From: Clostridia bacterium
Lineage (GTDB): Bacteria > Bacillota > Clostridia > Christensenellales > Aristaeellaceae
DNA length: 43,701 nucleotides
NCBI GenBank assembly: GCA_017550745.1
Contig: JAFZOG010000122.1
Coordinates: forward strand, 1-43,701
Direction of reading: 5' to 3'
Under the pieces are notes generated by a model, which made no database searches, was not told where the DNA came from, and saw only the letters and a program-made list of their open reading frames with translations. Made by a program: the position numbers and the translations under genes. Positions 6,711 through 15,186 of the stretch are shown here, one piece after another. Each line of letters starts with the position of its first letter. The stretch's first letter is position 1.

Positions 6711-6726
6711 CTTACAAAAATGTAAG
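6711..6726. promoter_or_regulatory. Candidate operator shared with the kinase promoter
   Basis: A perfect inverted repeat, CTTACA-4-TGTAAG. It lies 26 bases upstream of the -10 box of the maturase operon. The site at 9418-9433 matches 14 of 16 bases and sits 25 bases from its own -10 box. The probable ligand is the response regulator encoded at 6742-7413. It lies 15 bases past the regulator's stop codon, so an mRNA hairpin is the alternative reading. Confidence 0.6.
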
Positions 6727-6741
6727 CGCATATTTTCCCCG

Positions 6742-7413
6742 CTATATTTTATCCAGCGAGTAGCCCTCGCCCCGCGAATAGGCGACCCGTTTTCCGGTTC
6801 CTCCAATTTCCAGTTTTTTGTTAAGCCTTGACACGGTGGTATGCAAAGCGCTCAGATCGTCGCCGGCCTCCGTGCCCCAGACCGCGCGGTACAGCTCCTC
6901 TTTCCCGATCATACGATTGGGGCTGCGCAGGAAGGCCAGCAGCATTGAAAACTCCTTCCGGTTCAGCTGCAAATCCGTGTCTCCGTAATAGGCGATCATT
7001 GCCGACAAATTTATCTGCAGCCCCGACTTGTTTGCAGGCCGCTTTTTCCGCCTGACTGTCCTGAGCCGCGCTTCGATCCGGGCAAGGAGCACGCCGATGT
7101 CGTAGGGCTTGGGCAGATAATCGTCCCCGCCCGCCCGAAGCCCGGCGATGATCTGTTCGTTTTCGCCCATGGCAGAAAGGAACAGGATGGGGATGTCATA
7201 CGATTCCTTGATTTGCCTGCACAGAGTCAGGCCGTCAGTGTCCGGCAGGATGATGTCCAGCACGATCAGATCAATGTCACGGGCCTTCAGGGCGGCCATA
7301 CATTCCCGGCCGTCCTTCGCCTTCACCACGTCATACCCTTCCATGACCAGCGCTTCGTGGTTGATTTCCATGATGTGGGGGTTGTCTTCTACCAGCAGGA
7401 TCGTATGGCTCAT
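6742..7413 (-). CDS. OmpR-family response regulator
   Basis: 223 residues. The receiver domain (1-120) has the acidic pair E9-D10, the phosphate acceptor D53 in VLDIILPD and K102 in PKPYD. The second half (about 128-223) is a winged-helix DNA-binding domain with LNRKEFSML, the HTTVSRLNKKL recognition helix and GEGYSL at the end. It overlaps the kinase gene by four bases (ATGA), so the pair is translationally coupled. The gene sits between the kinase and the maturase operon, and an inverted repeat recurs upstream of both promoters. Its likely job is to switch on the RiPP operon; this is inferred from position and the shared site. Confidence 0.93.
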   Translation of the reverse strand: MSHTILLVEDNPHIMEINHEALVMEGYDVVKAKDGRECMAALKARDIDLIVLDIILPDTDGLTLCRQIKESYDIPILFLSAMGENEQIIAGLRAGGDDYLPKPYDIGVLLARIEARLRTVRRKKRPANKSGLQINLSAMIAYYGDTDLQLNRKEFSMLLAFLRSPNRMIGKEELYRAVWGTEAGDDLSALHTTVSRLNKKLEIGGTGKRVAYSRGEGYSLDKI

Positions 7414-9353
7414 TTTGCTTCCTCCTTGGGTACTGTGAAACGGAAGGAGGTTCCCTCCGGGCCGGTAGACGTCATTTCAAGCGTGCCGCCGTGCATCTGA
7501 ACGGTGTCCATGCATATGGCCAGGCCCAGCCCATTGCTGCTGTCGGTTGAGTATCCTTTTTCAAAGATATGGGGAACCGCGGATGGATCGATGCCCTCGC
7601 CCGTATCTGAAACGGTGATTTCCACATAATCTTTATTGTCTTCCGCCGTTACGGTGATGGTTCCTTCCTCGGTATGCCGGCTGGCATTGACGATCAGGTT
7701 CACCAACACCTGAAAAAGCAGTTCCTCGTTTCCATGAATTTTGGACACGGTGTTGTTCCGAAAGGCCAGCGTGTTCTTTCGCTTGGCGCACACCGGCGTC
7801 ATGATGGTGGATACGCTGCGGAACAGTTCATCCGCGTCCACGGCGTTCATTTCCGCTTTCTGGATATGCCCGTACGTGTAATCCATGAGCCGCATCACCA
7901 TCTCTGCCAGCCTGTCCGCCTCGCTTTGAATGGTTTTCAGGCGCTCCGGTATTTTATCGCTCATGGTTCCGCGCTCCATTTGCCGCTTGATCAGCTGGGC
8001 GTAGCCGGAAATGACGGTAAGCGGCGTTTTCAGTTCGTGGGCTACCGTGCGTAGAAAATCGTTGTTTGTGGCGTTGATTTGCAAAAGCAGGTCATTGCGC
8101 TGCCGTTCCTCCCGGAGCTGTATCGTCTGTCTGCCGATCTTTTCATTGTTGACGACGGCCAGCAGCAGAATGCATACCACCATCGCCAGCGGCGTGATAC
8201 CGAAATGGTTCACAAAAGAATCGCTACCGCTCGCCATGCCCTCCCGGATGAGCATAAATACAAAGAAGGAAATGGCGGCCAGCGTCGCTACGTCCAAAAA
8301 TCCCGGTTTTTGTTTTCGGAAGACTTGTATCAGCCGGAACACGAACCAAATCAAGAAAGGGAAACAGACGTAATAGCAGATATGACACAACATGACCAAA
8401 GCATGGGTATCAAGAATAAAATGCAGGGCTGATAGGATCAGGAAAAGAACCGCAAATCCCAGAAGCGTCCTTTTTCCGATTGCCTGCGGAAAGAACGCGG
8501 CAAGCAGGAATGACGCCGCCATGGGGATACACGACACGTCCAGCAACAATAGCCGATACGCGATGATGAAATCAAAATTCAGCGAAAGCAGATGCTCCGA
8601 AAAGAAAACCTGATTCCGTAATGCGATCACAAGGCAGCACAGCGCAAGCGCGGCGTACTCCCGGTTTTTCTGGAAAGCTGCGCACAGCAGGAAATAGAAA
8701 AACAGCATCATCAACCCGCCGCCGATGACCATGGCGTTCAGCGTCAGCCCCCGTTGGTATTCGTCGATATTCTCCGGCGTGGAGATCAGCGTATTTTGGA
8801 TGAAGCCGCCTTCATTGTGCATGAAGTTCGCGTACTGGTAGATGATTTCGATTTCGCCGCTTTCCCCGGAATACAGGGGCAGCGTAATATACCGCACCTT
8901 CGGTACCGCCTGGCCGGGATCATCCGACACAAAGCCGATATTGCGCACTTCCGCGCCGTTTACGAAAATGCGGGTGCTGTAATCGATGGAAAAGGAACAG
9001 AGGCAAAGATAACAGTCCGGCTTCGCCAGGATACGGAGCCGCCAGGTGCCTTTCACCGCATCCAGCGGGCTGTCGTTATTCTTTTCCGGGGCGGACGCGG
9101 GATCGGCAAAGTCTTCCGGCCTGAGCAGCTGCCCCGGATAGTAATCCCACTTATTGAGTATGTGGTAAACGTCCGCGTTAAAATCAACATCCCGCGCGTC
9201 CATTATCCCATCCGCCGGGGTCAGCACGGGAAACCCTATCTGGACACGGTTTCCGCATTCAATGAAAAACACAGAGGTTAGAAGCAGCACCATCACAGGC
9301 AGAAGATACCGCCGCACAATGCCCAAACACTTCCTCCAGTACAAAACACTCAC
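7410..9353 (-). CDS. Membrane sensor histidine kinase, 7TM-type
   Basis: 647 residues, GTG start at 9353 behind GGAGAAGG. A membrane segment at about 17-31 is followed by an extracytoplasmic domain (32-205, beta-rich, as in 7TMR-DISM sensors) and about seven membrane helices (207-400). The HisKA domain has HELKTPL with the phospho-acceptor His439. The ATPase domain has the N box (NLIVNASRH, about 552-560), DTGEGI and GLGLAI. The signal is unknown; the architecture does not resemble the AgrC-type peptide receptors. With the adjacent regulator it forms a complete two-component system directly upstream of the RiPP operon, and it has its own strong promoter with the shared operator. Confidence 0.92.
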   Translation of the reverse strand: MSVLYWRKCLGIVRRYLLPVMVLLLTSVFFIECGNRVQIGFPVLTPADGIMDARDVDFNADVYHILNKWDYYPGQLLRPEDFADPASAPEKNNDSPLDAVKGTWRLRILAKPDCYLCLCSFSIDYSTRIFVNGAEVRNIGFVSDDPGQAVPKVRYITLPLYSGESGEIEIIYQYANFMHNEGGFIQNTLISTPENIDEYQRGLTLNAMVIGGGLMMLFFYFLLCAAFQKNREYAALALCCLVIALRNQVFFSEHLLSLNFDFIIAYRLLLLDVSCIPMAASFLLAAFFPQAIGKRTLLGFAVLFLILSALHFILDTHALVMLCHICYYVCFPFLIWFVFRLIQVFRKQKPGFLDVATLAAISFFVFMLIREGMASGSDSFVNHFGITPLAMVVCILLLAVVNNEKIGRQTIQLREERQRNDLLLQINATNNDFLRTVAHELKTPLTVISGYAQLIKRQMERGTMSDKIPERLKTIQSEADRLAEMVMRLMDYTYGHIQKAEMNAVDADELFRSVSTIMTPVCAKRKNTLAFRNNTVSKIHGNEELLFQVLVNLIVNASRHTEEGTITVTAEDNKDYVEITVSDTGEGIDPSAVPHIFEKGYSTDSSNGLGLAICMDTVQMHGGTLEMTSTGPEGTSFRFTVPKEEAK

Positions 9354-9386
9354 CTCGTTATTCCTTCTCCAGAATTATCTTTTTAT

Positions 9387-9415
9387 TTTATACCAAATAT
9401 AGCGCAGAATGTCAA
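9387..9415 (-). promoter_or_regulatory. Promoter of the two-component system
   Basis: TTGACA (9415-9410), a 17-base spacer and TATAAA (9392-9387), a near-consensus vegetative promoter. It is directly downstream of the inverted repeat at 9418-9433. Confidence 0.75.
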
Positions 9416-9417
9416 AA

Positions 9418-9433
9418 CTTACAAAATTGTTAG
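9418..9433. promoter_or_regulatory. Candidate operator upstream of the kinase promoter
   Basis: CTTACA-4-TGTTAG, matching the site at 6711-6726 at 14 of 16 positions, including 12 identical bases across the left half and its flank. It abuts the -35 box by two bases. This suggests autoregulation by the encoded response regulator. Confidence 0.55.
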
Positions 9434-9550
9434 TGAATGCTTTTCTGCCCATTGGATATTTTTTCATCTTGGGAACTTTGGAAGAATAAAGTGTGCGAAG
9501 ATGCGCCGAATCATACTACGAAAAGTGTTGCCGTTTACTATAAATATAAA

Positions 9551-10258
9551 TCATATCAGTCTGCCCATGATTTCATTCACATCACCGCAGAGCACAAGAC
9601 TGGCTTTGCTGTCGGCGGGCGTAGGCTCTTTGTTGATGACCACCAGGTTTTTCCCGCTGAAATAATCCAGGAAAGAAGCTGCGGGCTCCACGGACAGCGA
9701 TGTTCCCGCAACGATCAGCGTGTCCGCGCCGGAGATTTCCCTGCACGCGCCAATACACACATATTTGTCCAGCGCTTCGCCATACAGCACCACAGAAGGC
9801 TTGATGACGCCTCCGCAGTGGCGGCAGCGGGGAATGCCCTCCGATGCCCGGACGGCATCTAAGGAAAAATGGGCATTGCAGTCCATGCAATAGTTATCAT
9901 GGATGGATCCGTGGATCTCATATACCCGCCTGTTCCCCGCCGCTTTATGCAGGCCGTCAATATTCTGCGTCACGATACCCCGCAGCTTGTCCCGCTTTTC
10001 CAGTTCATACAGATACAAATGCGCAGCGTTGGGCTTCGCGTCCGGATGGATCATGTATTTCCTGTAAAAAGAGAAAAAAGCCTCCGGATGCAGATAAAAG
10101 AAAGATTTGCTTAGGATCATTTCAGGCGAAAGGCCGTCTGCTTCCCTGCTGTAAATTCCCTCCGCCGAGCGGAAATCCGGGATGCCGCTGGCGGTGGATA
10201 CGCCCGCACCGCCGAAAAAAACGATACGCTTTGAACAGTCAATGATTTTTTGCAGCAT
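9551..10258 (-). CDS. Sir2-family NAD-dependent protein deacylase
   Basis: 235 residues from ATG 10258, seven bases behind GAGGAAG; a longer frame to 10291 runs into the lysS terminator. The Rossmann motifs GAGVSTASGIPDFR and TQNIDGLH are intact, the catalytic His lies in YEIHGS, and four zinc cysteines appear as CMDC and CRHC. GTSLSVEP marks the NAD site. It removes acyl groups from protein lysines, consuming NAD. It is the last gene after lysS, separated by a terminator-like hairpin, and is convergent with nothing. Sirtuins sometimes accompany peptide clusters, but here the link to the RiPP locus is only proximity. Confidence 0.93.
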   Translation of the reverse strand: MLQKIIDCSKRIVFFGGAGVSTASGIPDFRSAEGIYSREADGLSPEMILSKSFFYLHPEAFFSFYRKYMIHPDAKPNAAHLYLYELEKRDKLRGIVTQNIDGLHKAAGNRRVYEIHGSIHDNYCMDCNAHFSLDAVRASEGIPRCRHCGGVIKPSVVLYGEALDKYVCIGACREISGADTLIVAGTSLSVEPAASFLDYFSGKNLVVINKEPTPADSKASLVLCGDVNEIMGRLI

Positions 10259-10301
10259 GGCATGCTTCCTCTTCGTCTGAAAATAAACCAAAATCCGGTC
10301 G

Positions 10302-10334
10302 AAAAGGCCCCGTCCGCCAAAGCGGGCAGGGCCT
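10302..10334 (-). terminator. Terminator after lysS
   Basis: A GC-rich stem (AGGCCC...GGGCCT, one mismatch and one wobble) with a TTTG loop is followed by TTTT on the minus strand, 15 bases after the lysS stop. Confidence 0.75.
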
Positions 10335-10348
10335 CATTGATTCTGTCA

Positions 10349-12331
10349 TCAATACATTTTCGCGCCGGCGGGGATGTGATCGTCCAGCATCAGCAGGTGA
10401 AGCTTTTCTTCTCCATTCTCATGATGCAGGGCGCTGATAAGCATCCCGCAGGATTCGATCCCCATCATGGGCCGGGGCGGCAGATTGGTGATGGCGACGC
10501 AAGTCTTTCCAATCAGCTGTTCCGGCTCATAGAAAGCGTGGATACCGCTGAGGATCGTGCGGTTTTGGGGCGTACCGTCATCCAGGGTGAATTTCAGCAG
10601 CTTCTTGGACTTGGGCACCGCTTCGCAGGCAATCACCTTCACCGCGCGGAAATCGGACTTGCTGAACGTTTCAAAGTCAACGGTATCCTGGAACAGCGGC
10701 TCGATCACGACGTTGGAGAAGTCGATTTTCTCTTCAACAGGCGCCGCTTTTTCGGCTTCCTGCGCCGCTTTACAGTCCTCCTGAGAGGGGCAGGTAAAGC
10801 ACGCGCATTCGAGTGCTTCGGCCTTTGCCTCTGCCTTTTCGGGCTTTTCCTTGTCCAAAGGTTTCATTGTCGGGAAAAGCAGCACATCGCGGATGGACTG
10901 CGCGGATGTGAGCAGCATCACCAACCGGTCCACGCCTACGCCCAGGCCGCCGGTGGGGGGCATACCGATTTCCAGCGCGTTCAGGAAATCCTCATCCACG
11001 CCCTGGGCTTCCTCATCCCCCTGCGCTTTCAGAGCCGCCTGGGCTTCAAAGCGCTGGCGCTGGTCGACCGGGTCATTGAGCTCGGAAAATGCGTTGCCAT
11101 GCTCACGGCCCAGGATGAACACCTCAAAGCGCTCCGTGTAGGCCGGATTATTCGGCATCTTCTTGGCCAGCGGCGAAATTTCAACAGGATGGCCGTAGAT
11201 GAAAGTGGGCTGCACCAGGTTTTCTTCCACGTACTCGTCGAAAAACAGGTTCAGGATATCGCCTTTTTGGTGGCGCTGCTCGTAGTGAATCTTGCGCTCG
11301 TCGGCGATGGCGCGGGCTTCCTCCAGCGTGTGGATCTCATCAAAGTCCACCCCGGAATACTTCTTCACCGCTTCCACCATGCTCATGCGGGCGAAGGGCT
11401 TTTCAAGGTCGATGGTCACGTCCCCGTACTGCACGACGGCGGAGCCGTTTACCACCCGGGCCACATAGCGGAACATGTCTTCCGTTATATCCATCATGCC
11501 GTGGAAATCCGTGAATGCCTGATACAGCTCCAGCATGGTGAATTCCGGGTTATGCTTGGTATCCATGCCCTCGTTGCGGAACACGCGGCCGATCTCGTAC
11601 ACCCGGTCAAAGCCGCCCACGATCAGGCGCTTCAAATGCAGTTCCAGGGCAATACGCAGGTACATATCGATGTCCAGGGTATTGTGGTGGGTGATAAAGG
11701 GCCGCGCCGCCGCGCCGCCCGCCTGGGTATGCAGCACGGGGGTTTCCACTTCCATAAAGCCCCGGCCTTCCAGGAAGGCGCGGATGGCGGAAATGATCTG
11801 GCTGCGCTTGCGGAAAGTGTCGCGCACTTCAGGGTTCACCACCATGTCCAGATACCGCTGGCGATAGCGCAGATCCATATCCGTCAGGCCGTGGAACTTT
11901 TCGGGCAGGGGCTTGAGGCACTTGGCCAGCAGCGTCAGCTCCTCGGTGTGGATAGAGATTTCCCCGGTCTTGGTTTTAAACACCTTCCCCTTGACGCACA
12001 CCACATCGCCGATGTCCATTTTCTTGAACGCGGCATAGGCTTCCTCGCCCACGTCGTCCCGGCGGATATAAAACTGCATATTGCCGTCGGTGTCAAGAAG
12101 CCGCGCGAAGGAAGCCTTGCCCATGATGTTCCGGGCCATGATGCGTCCGGCCAGGGTCACTTCCTTGCCTTCGTAGGCGTCATAATCCGCCCGGATCTGG
12201 CTGCTCTTGGTGTCCACCTCCGCCTTGGTGAGCAGATAAGGGTCCTGTCCGCTTTCCCGCAGGGCGTTAAGCTTATCGCGGCGAATCTGTTCCTGCTCGG
12301 AATAGATGGGGATATTCTGTTCCTGCGCCAT
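10349..12331 (-). CDS. lysS: Lysyl-tRNA synthetase with fused C-terminal tRNA-binding domain
   Basis: 660 residues; ATG 12331 is preferred because GAGG lies seven bases upstream, though ATG 12337 is possible. Residues ~55-145 are the anticodon-binding OB fold, and ~160-490 the class II core with motif 2 (FRNEGMD) and motif 3 ([11 protein letters not shown]). Ordinary bacterial LysRS ends there. This protein continues with a charged linker holding four cysteines (CACFTC and a Cys six residues later, ~509-520) and a ~115-residue domain (from ~545) that resembles the C-terminal tRNA-binding domain of MetRS and Trbp111. It probably improves tRNA capture. It is in an operon behind greA. Confidence 0.95.
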   Translation of the reverse strand: MAQEQNIPIYSEQEQIRRDKLNALRESGQDPYLLTKAEVDTKSSQIRADYDAYEGKEVTLAGRIMARNIMGKASFARLLDTDGNMQFYIRRDDVGEEAYAAFKKMDIGDVVCVKGKVFKTKTGEISIHTEELTLLAKCLKPLPEKFHGLTDMDLRYRQRYLDMVVNPEVRDTFRKRSQIISAIRAFLEGRGFMEVETPVLHTQAGGAAARPFITHHNTLDIDMYLRIALELHLKRLIVGGFDRVYEIGRVFRNEGMDTKHNPEFTMLELYQAFTDFHGMMDITEDMFRYVARVVNGSAVVQYGDVTIDLEKPFARMSMVEAVKKYSGVDFDEIHTLEEARAIADERKIHYEQRHQKGDILNLFFDEYVEENLVQPTFIYGHPVEISPLAKKMPNNPAYTERFEVFILGREHGNAFSELNDPVDQRQRFEAQAALKAQGDEEAQGVDEDFLNALEIGMPPTGGLGVGVDRLVMLLTSAQSIRDVLLFPTMKPLDKEKPEKAEAKAEALECACFTCPSQEDCKAAQEAEKAAPVEEKIDFSNVVIEPLFQDTVDFETFSKSDFRAVKVIACEAVPKSKKLLKFTLDDGTPQNRTILSGIHAFYEPEQLIGKTCVAITNLPPRPMMGIESCGMLISALHHENGEEKLHLLMLDDHIPAGAKMY

Positions 12332-12363
12332 CTTCATACCTCATTTCTTGCGTAAAAAATCAT

Positions 12364-12852
12364 TTACAGCCTGATTTCGATGATCTTCAGCTGATAAGGG
12401 CCGTCAGGCGCTTCCACCGTGACCACTTCCCCCACCTTGTGCCGCAGCATCGCTGAACCGATAGGAGATTCGTTGGAAATTTTATTGTTCATGGGATCGC
12501 TTTCGCGGGCGCCCACGATGGTGAATTCTTCCTCTTCTTCATCATCCAGATACTGGACGCGCACGGTGGTGCCGACGTTCACAAAATCCGTGGTCACGTC
12601 CTGGCCGTCGATGACGACCACGTTGCGCAGCGCGTTTTCCAGTTCGATAATATCCGCTTCCAGCTTGGCCTGCTCGTCCTTGGCTTCGTCGTATTCGGCG
12701 TTTTCACTCAAGTCTCCAAAGCCGCGGGCAATCGACAGGTGCTCCGCCACTTCCGCCCGGCGGACGGTGGTCATGTACTTGAGTTTTTCCTCCAGCTGCT
12801 TTAAGCCTTCCGTGGATACCACTGTTTTACCGGTGTTTTCGATTTCGCTCAT
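12364..12852 (-). CDS. greA: Transcription elongation factor GreA
   Basis: 162 residues from ATG 12852 with AAGGAGAAAG upstream. The N-terminal coiled coil (about 10-80) has the conserved acidic tip region GDLSENAEYDEAK, which enters the RNA polymerase secondary channel and stimulates transcript cleavage. The C-terminal FKBP-like domain ends with SPIGSAMLRHKVGEVV. Length and motifs are normal. It lies 32 bases before lysS and 30 bases after the phosphodiesterase gene, all reading from the promoter near 13743-13771. The greA-lysS pairing is common in bacteria. Confidence 0.97.
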   Translation of the reverse strand: MSEIENTGKTVVSTEGLKQLEEKLKYMTTVRRAEVAEHLSIARGFGDLSENAEYDEAKDEQAKLEADIIELENALRNVVVIDGQDVTTDFVNVGTTVRVQYLDDEEEEEFTIVGARESDPMNNKISNESPIGSAMLRHKVGEVVTVEAPDGPYQLKIIEIRL

Positions 12853-12882
12853 GGTTCTTTCTCCTTTTTCAAATACATTGTT

Positions 12883-13692
12883 TTACGGTTCAAATCCTTC
12901 AAAGATCTGCAGGTCATACTGATTCCGCAACTGCCCGCAGACTGTCCTGTCCTTAACCGTCCAGGCCACCAGCACCGGGCGAAAGATCTTCCGCGCCAGG
13001 CGGAAGGAGAGGTTCCTGTCCGTTTCATGGCAATACGCCACAAAATCCGGGCGGGACAGAAAATTCATCAGCAGGTATGCCAGGCACATATATCCGACGC
13101 CTTTTCCGGGCGGGCCTCCCAGGCGGGGATCATAAGCCAGCTGCCCGCGAATCGCCTGGGGCGCGTTTTTCCTGAACCAGCGCATCAGCCGGGGATCAAA
13201 GGATTCCACGACCCAGTCTCCTTGATACTGCCGCAGCGTGTCATACGCTTTTCGCGCTAATTCCTCATTTCGCCTGCCCGCCGTTTTCAGCTCCACGATC
13301 AGCGGCACGCGGCCGTGAACCCGATCCAGCGCTTCGTGAAAAAAAGGAATCGCTTCGCCGGTTTCTCCCAGGGAATACCGCCGGATCTCCCCCGCGGTCA
13401 TTTCGCTGATTTTCCGGTCCGCCCCGCAGGTGCGGTTCAGCGAAGCGTCATGATGCACCGCCAGTTCTCCGTCCAGCGTCAATTGCACGTCCAGCTCAAT
13501 CCCGTACCCCTTCTGCGCCGCAAGCTCAAAAGCAGTCAGTGAGTTTTCCGGAACAGAGCCGCCGTGCAATCCCCGATGCGCGAAATCGTGCTGAAAAAAA
13601 CCGGCAGGCCATTGCTCTCTCCGCGGAAAGCGCGGCGCAATAAGGAAGAGATAGAAGGCCAAACAGAGGAAAACGCCAAAAGCAACAAACAC
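12883..13692 (-). CDS. Membrane-anchored glycerophosphodiester phosphodiesterase
   Basis: About 269 residues. I choose GTG 13692, six bases behind GGGAGGG; the GTG at 13707 would lie inside that binding site. A hydrophobic N-terminal anchor (first ~20 residues) precedes the GDPD barrel with HRG, PENS, ELDVQLT and HHD, the catalytic and metal-binding set of the family, and a late AWTVKD. It likely hydrolyses glycerophosphodiesters from lipid or teichoic-acid turnover outside the membrane face it is anchored to. First gene of the operon with greA and lysS. Confidence 0.9.
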   Translation of the reverse strand: MFVAFGVFLCLAFYLFLIAPRFPRREQWPAGFFQHDFAHRGLHGGSVPENSLTAFELAAQKGYGIELDVQLTLDGELAVHHDASLNRTCGADRKISEMTAGEIRRYSLGETGEAIPFFHEALDRVHGRVPLIVELKTAGRRNEELARKAYDTLRQYQGDWVVESFDPRLMRWFRKNAPQAIRGQLAYDPRLGGPPGKGVGYMCLAYLLMNFLSRPDFVAYCHETDRNLSFRLARKIFRPVLVAWTVKDRTVCGQLRNQYDLQIFEGFEP

Positions 13693-13742
13693 CGCGATCC
13701 CTCCCACAGCAAAGAAACGCCATTTGGCGGCGCGGTTCTGTT

Positions 13743-13771
13743 ATTATACGCCAGAAAAGCCGGGAATGCAA
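13743..13771 (-). promoter_or_regulatory. Promoter of the GDPD-greA-lysS operon
   Basis: TTGCAT (13771-13766), 17-base spacer, TATAAT (13748-13743). A small GC hairpin follows before the GTG start. Confidence 0.75.
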
Positions 13772-13872
13772 CTGTTTCGGCTGGCATCTTTTTCCGTTGC
13801 CCTTTATTGTAAGATTGGCGTGCGGCGCGTCCGTGCCTTTCTCCCGCTCCACACGCCGATCTCTGTCCGCCG

Positions 13873-15162
13873 TTACGGGGTGATGCGGTTGGGGCCGCGG
13901 AACAGGAACATGACTTCCTTGATGCTGATGCCGAGCAGCAGCATGGTAAGCCTGTCAACGCCCAGGCCAAAGCCGCCGTGGGGCGGGCAGCCGTAGCGGA
14001 AAAAGTCCATGTAGAACTTCACATCCTCGCCCAGGCCCTTTTCGTCGGCCTGCCTGCGAAGCTGCTCATAGCGGTGTTCCCGCTGGGCGCCGGTGGTAAT
14101 TTCGGTGCCGCGCCAGATCAGGTCGTAGCCCAGGGGCATTCCTTTCCCGTCGCGCATATGGTAGAACGCGCGCTTTTCGGGGCCGTAGTCGGTGACGAAC
14201 AGGAATTCATGGCCGAACTTGTCCATGCTCAGCTTGGCGCAGAGGTGTTCAGCGTCAGTGGTCAGGTCGTTCTTTTCGCTGTCCTCCACGGTGTAGCCAT
14301 AGCGCTCTTCCAGTTCCTTATATACGTCGGCCAGCTTCATTTCGGGGAAGGGCAGGGTGGGCACGACGGTGTCCAGGCCGTACAGCTCCTTGATCTGGCT
14401 GCCGTACTTTTCCTGCACCCGCTTTAAAGCGTATTGCAGCAGCTCCGCTTCAAAGGCCATCACATCCCGGAAAGAAGTGATGTAGCTCATTTCCACGTCA
14501 AAGCCGGTGAATTCTGTGGCATGCTTGTTGGTAAAGGATTTTTCGGCGCGGAACACGGGCCCCACCTCAAAGATGCGGTCAAAGCCCGCGGCCATGGCCA
14601 TCTGCTTGTAAAACTGGGGGCTCTGGCTGAGGTAGGCTTTGCGGTCGAAGTATTTGAGCTCGAACACGTCGCTGCCGCTTTCGCTGGCCGCGCCGATGAG
14701 CTTCGGGGTATGGATCTCCATGAAGTCTTTTTTGAGGCAGAATTCCCGCATGGCCCCCACCAGTTCAGTCTGGGCCTTGAAGATCAGAGTGTTTTTATCG
14801 CTGCGCAGGTCCACCCAGCGGTAGTCCATGCGGCTGTCGATGGCGGCGTCTTTGGTCAGCGGCAGCGGCTCAGCGATGGACAGGATCTCCATTTCTTCCG
14901 GCAGCATTTCCTTGCCGCCCATCTTCACATAACTGTTTTCCACCACGGGTCCAATGCAGGTCACTACGGATTCCACCGTCAGCTGGTCCACAACCGCAGC
15001 CAGATCGGGGTGCTTTTCCTTTTCAATGGTGACCTGCAGCCGTCCGCTGTGGTCCCTAATCACCAGGAAAGCCATGGTGCGCTTGTTGCGCAGGTTTTCC
15101 ACAAAGCCCTGAATCTTGTTGGTTTCGCCGCAGACCACGTTTGTGATGAAAGTTCGTTCCAT
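13873..15162 (-). CDS. aspS: Aspartyl-tRNA synthetase, archaeal type
   Basis: 429 residues from ATG 15162 behind AAGGAGAT. It is about 160 residues shorter than the standard bacterial enzyme because it lacks the inserted GAD domain, and its motifs (LSQSPQFYKQ, GPVFRAEKS, GFGLGVDRLTM) follow the archaeal/eukaryotic form. Archaeal-type AspRS in Firmicutes is often non-discriminating and charges both tRNA-Asp and tRNA-Asn, with an amidotransferase completing Asn-tRNA. Whether this one is relaxed cannot be decided from sequence here. It is 24 bases downstream of hisS and shares its promoter. A second, bacterial-type copy elsewhere in the genome is possible. Confidence 0.93.
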   Translation of the reverse strand: MERTFITNVVCGETNKIQGFVENLRNKRTMAFLVIRDHSGRLQVTIEKEKHPDLAAVVDQLTVESVVTCIGPVVENSYVKMGGKEMLPEEMEILSIAEPLPLTKDAAIDSRMDYRWVDLRSDKNTLIFKAQTELVGAMREFCLKKDFMEIHTPKLIGAASESGSDVFELKYFDRKAYLSQSPQFYKQMAMAAGFDRIFEVGPVFRAEKSFTNKHATEFTGFDVEMSYITSFRDVMAFEAELLQYALKRVQEKYGSQIKELYGLDTVVPTLPFPEMKLADVYKELEERYGYTVEDSEKNDLTTDAEHLCAKLSMDKFGHEFLFVTDYGPEKRAFYHMRDGKGMPLGYDLIWRGTEITTGAQREHRYEQLRRQADEKGLGEDVKFYMDFFRYGCPPHGGFGLGVDRLTMLLLGISIKEVMFLFRGPNRITP

Positions 15163-15186
15163 GATGATTGCATCTCCTTCAATAAA

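Noticed and set aside
6711-6726. Inverted repeat as the intrinsic terminator of the regulator gene
   Set aside because: The stem is only 6 AT-rich base pairs, with no T-run after it on the minus strand, and a matching copy stands upstream of the kinase promoter where no gene ends.
7410-9353. AgrC-like quorum-sensing kinase
   Set aside because: The kinase has an extracytoplasmic DISM-like domain and a HisKA/HATPase of the ordinary type with an OmpR-family partner, not the AgrC/LytTR pairing.
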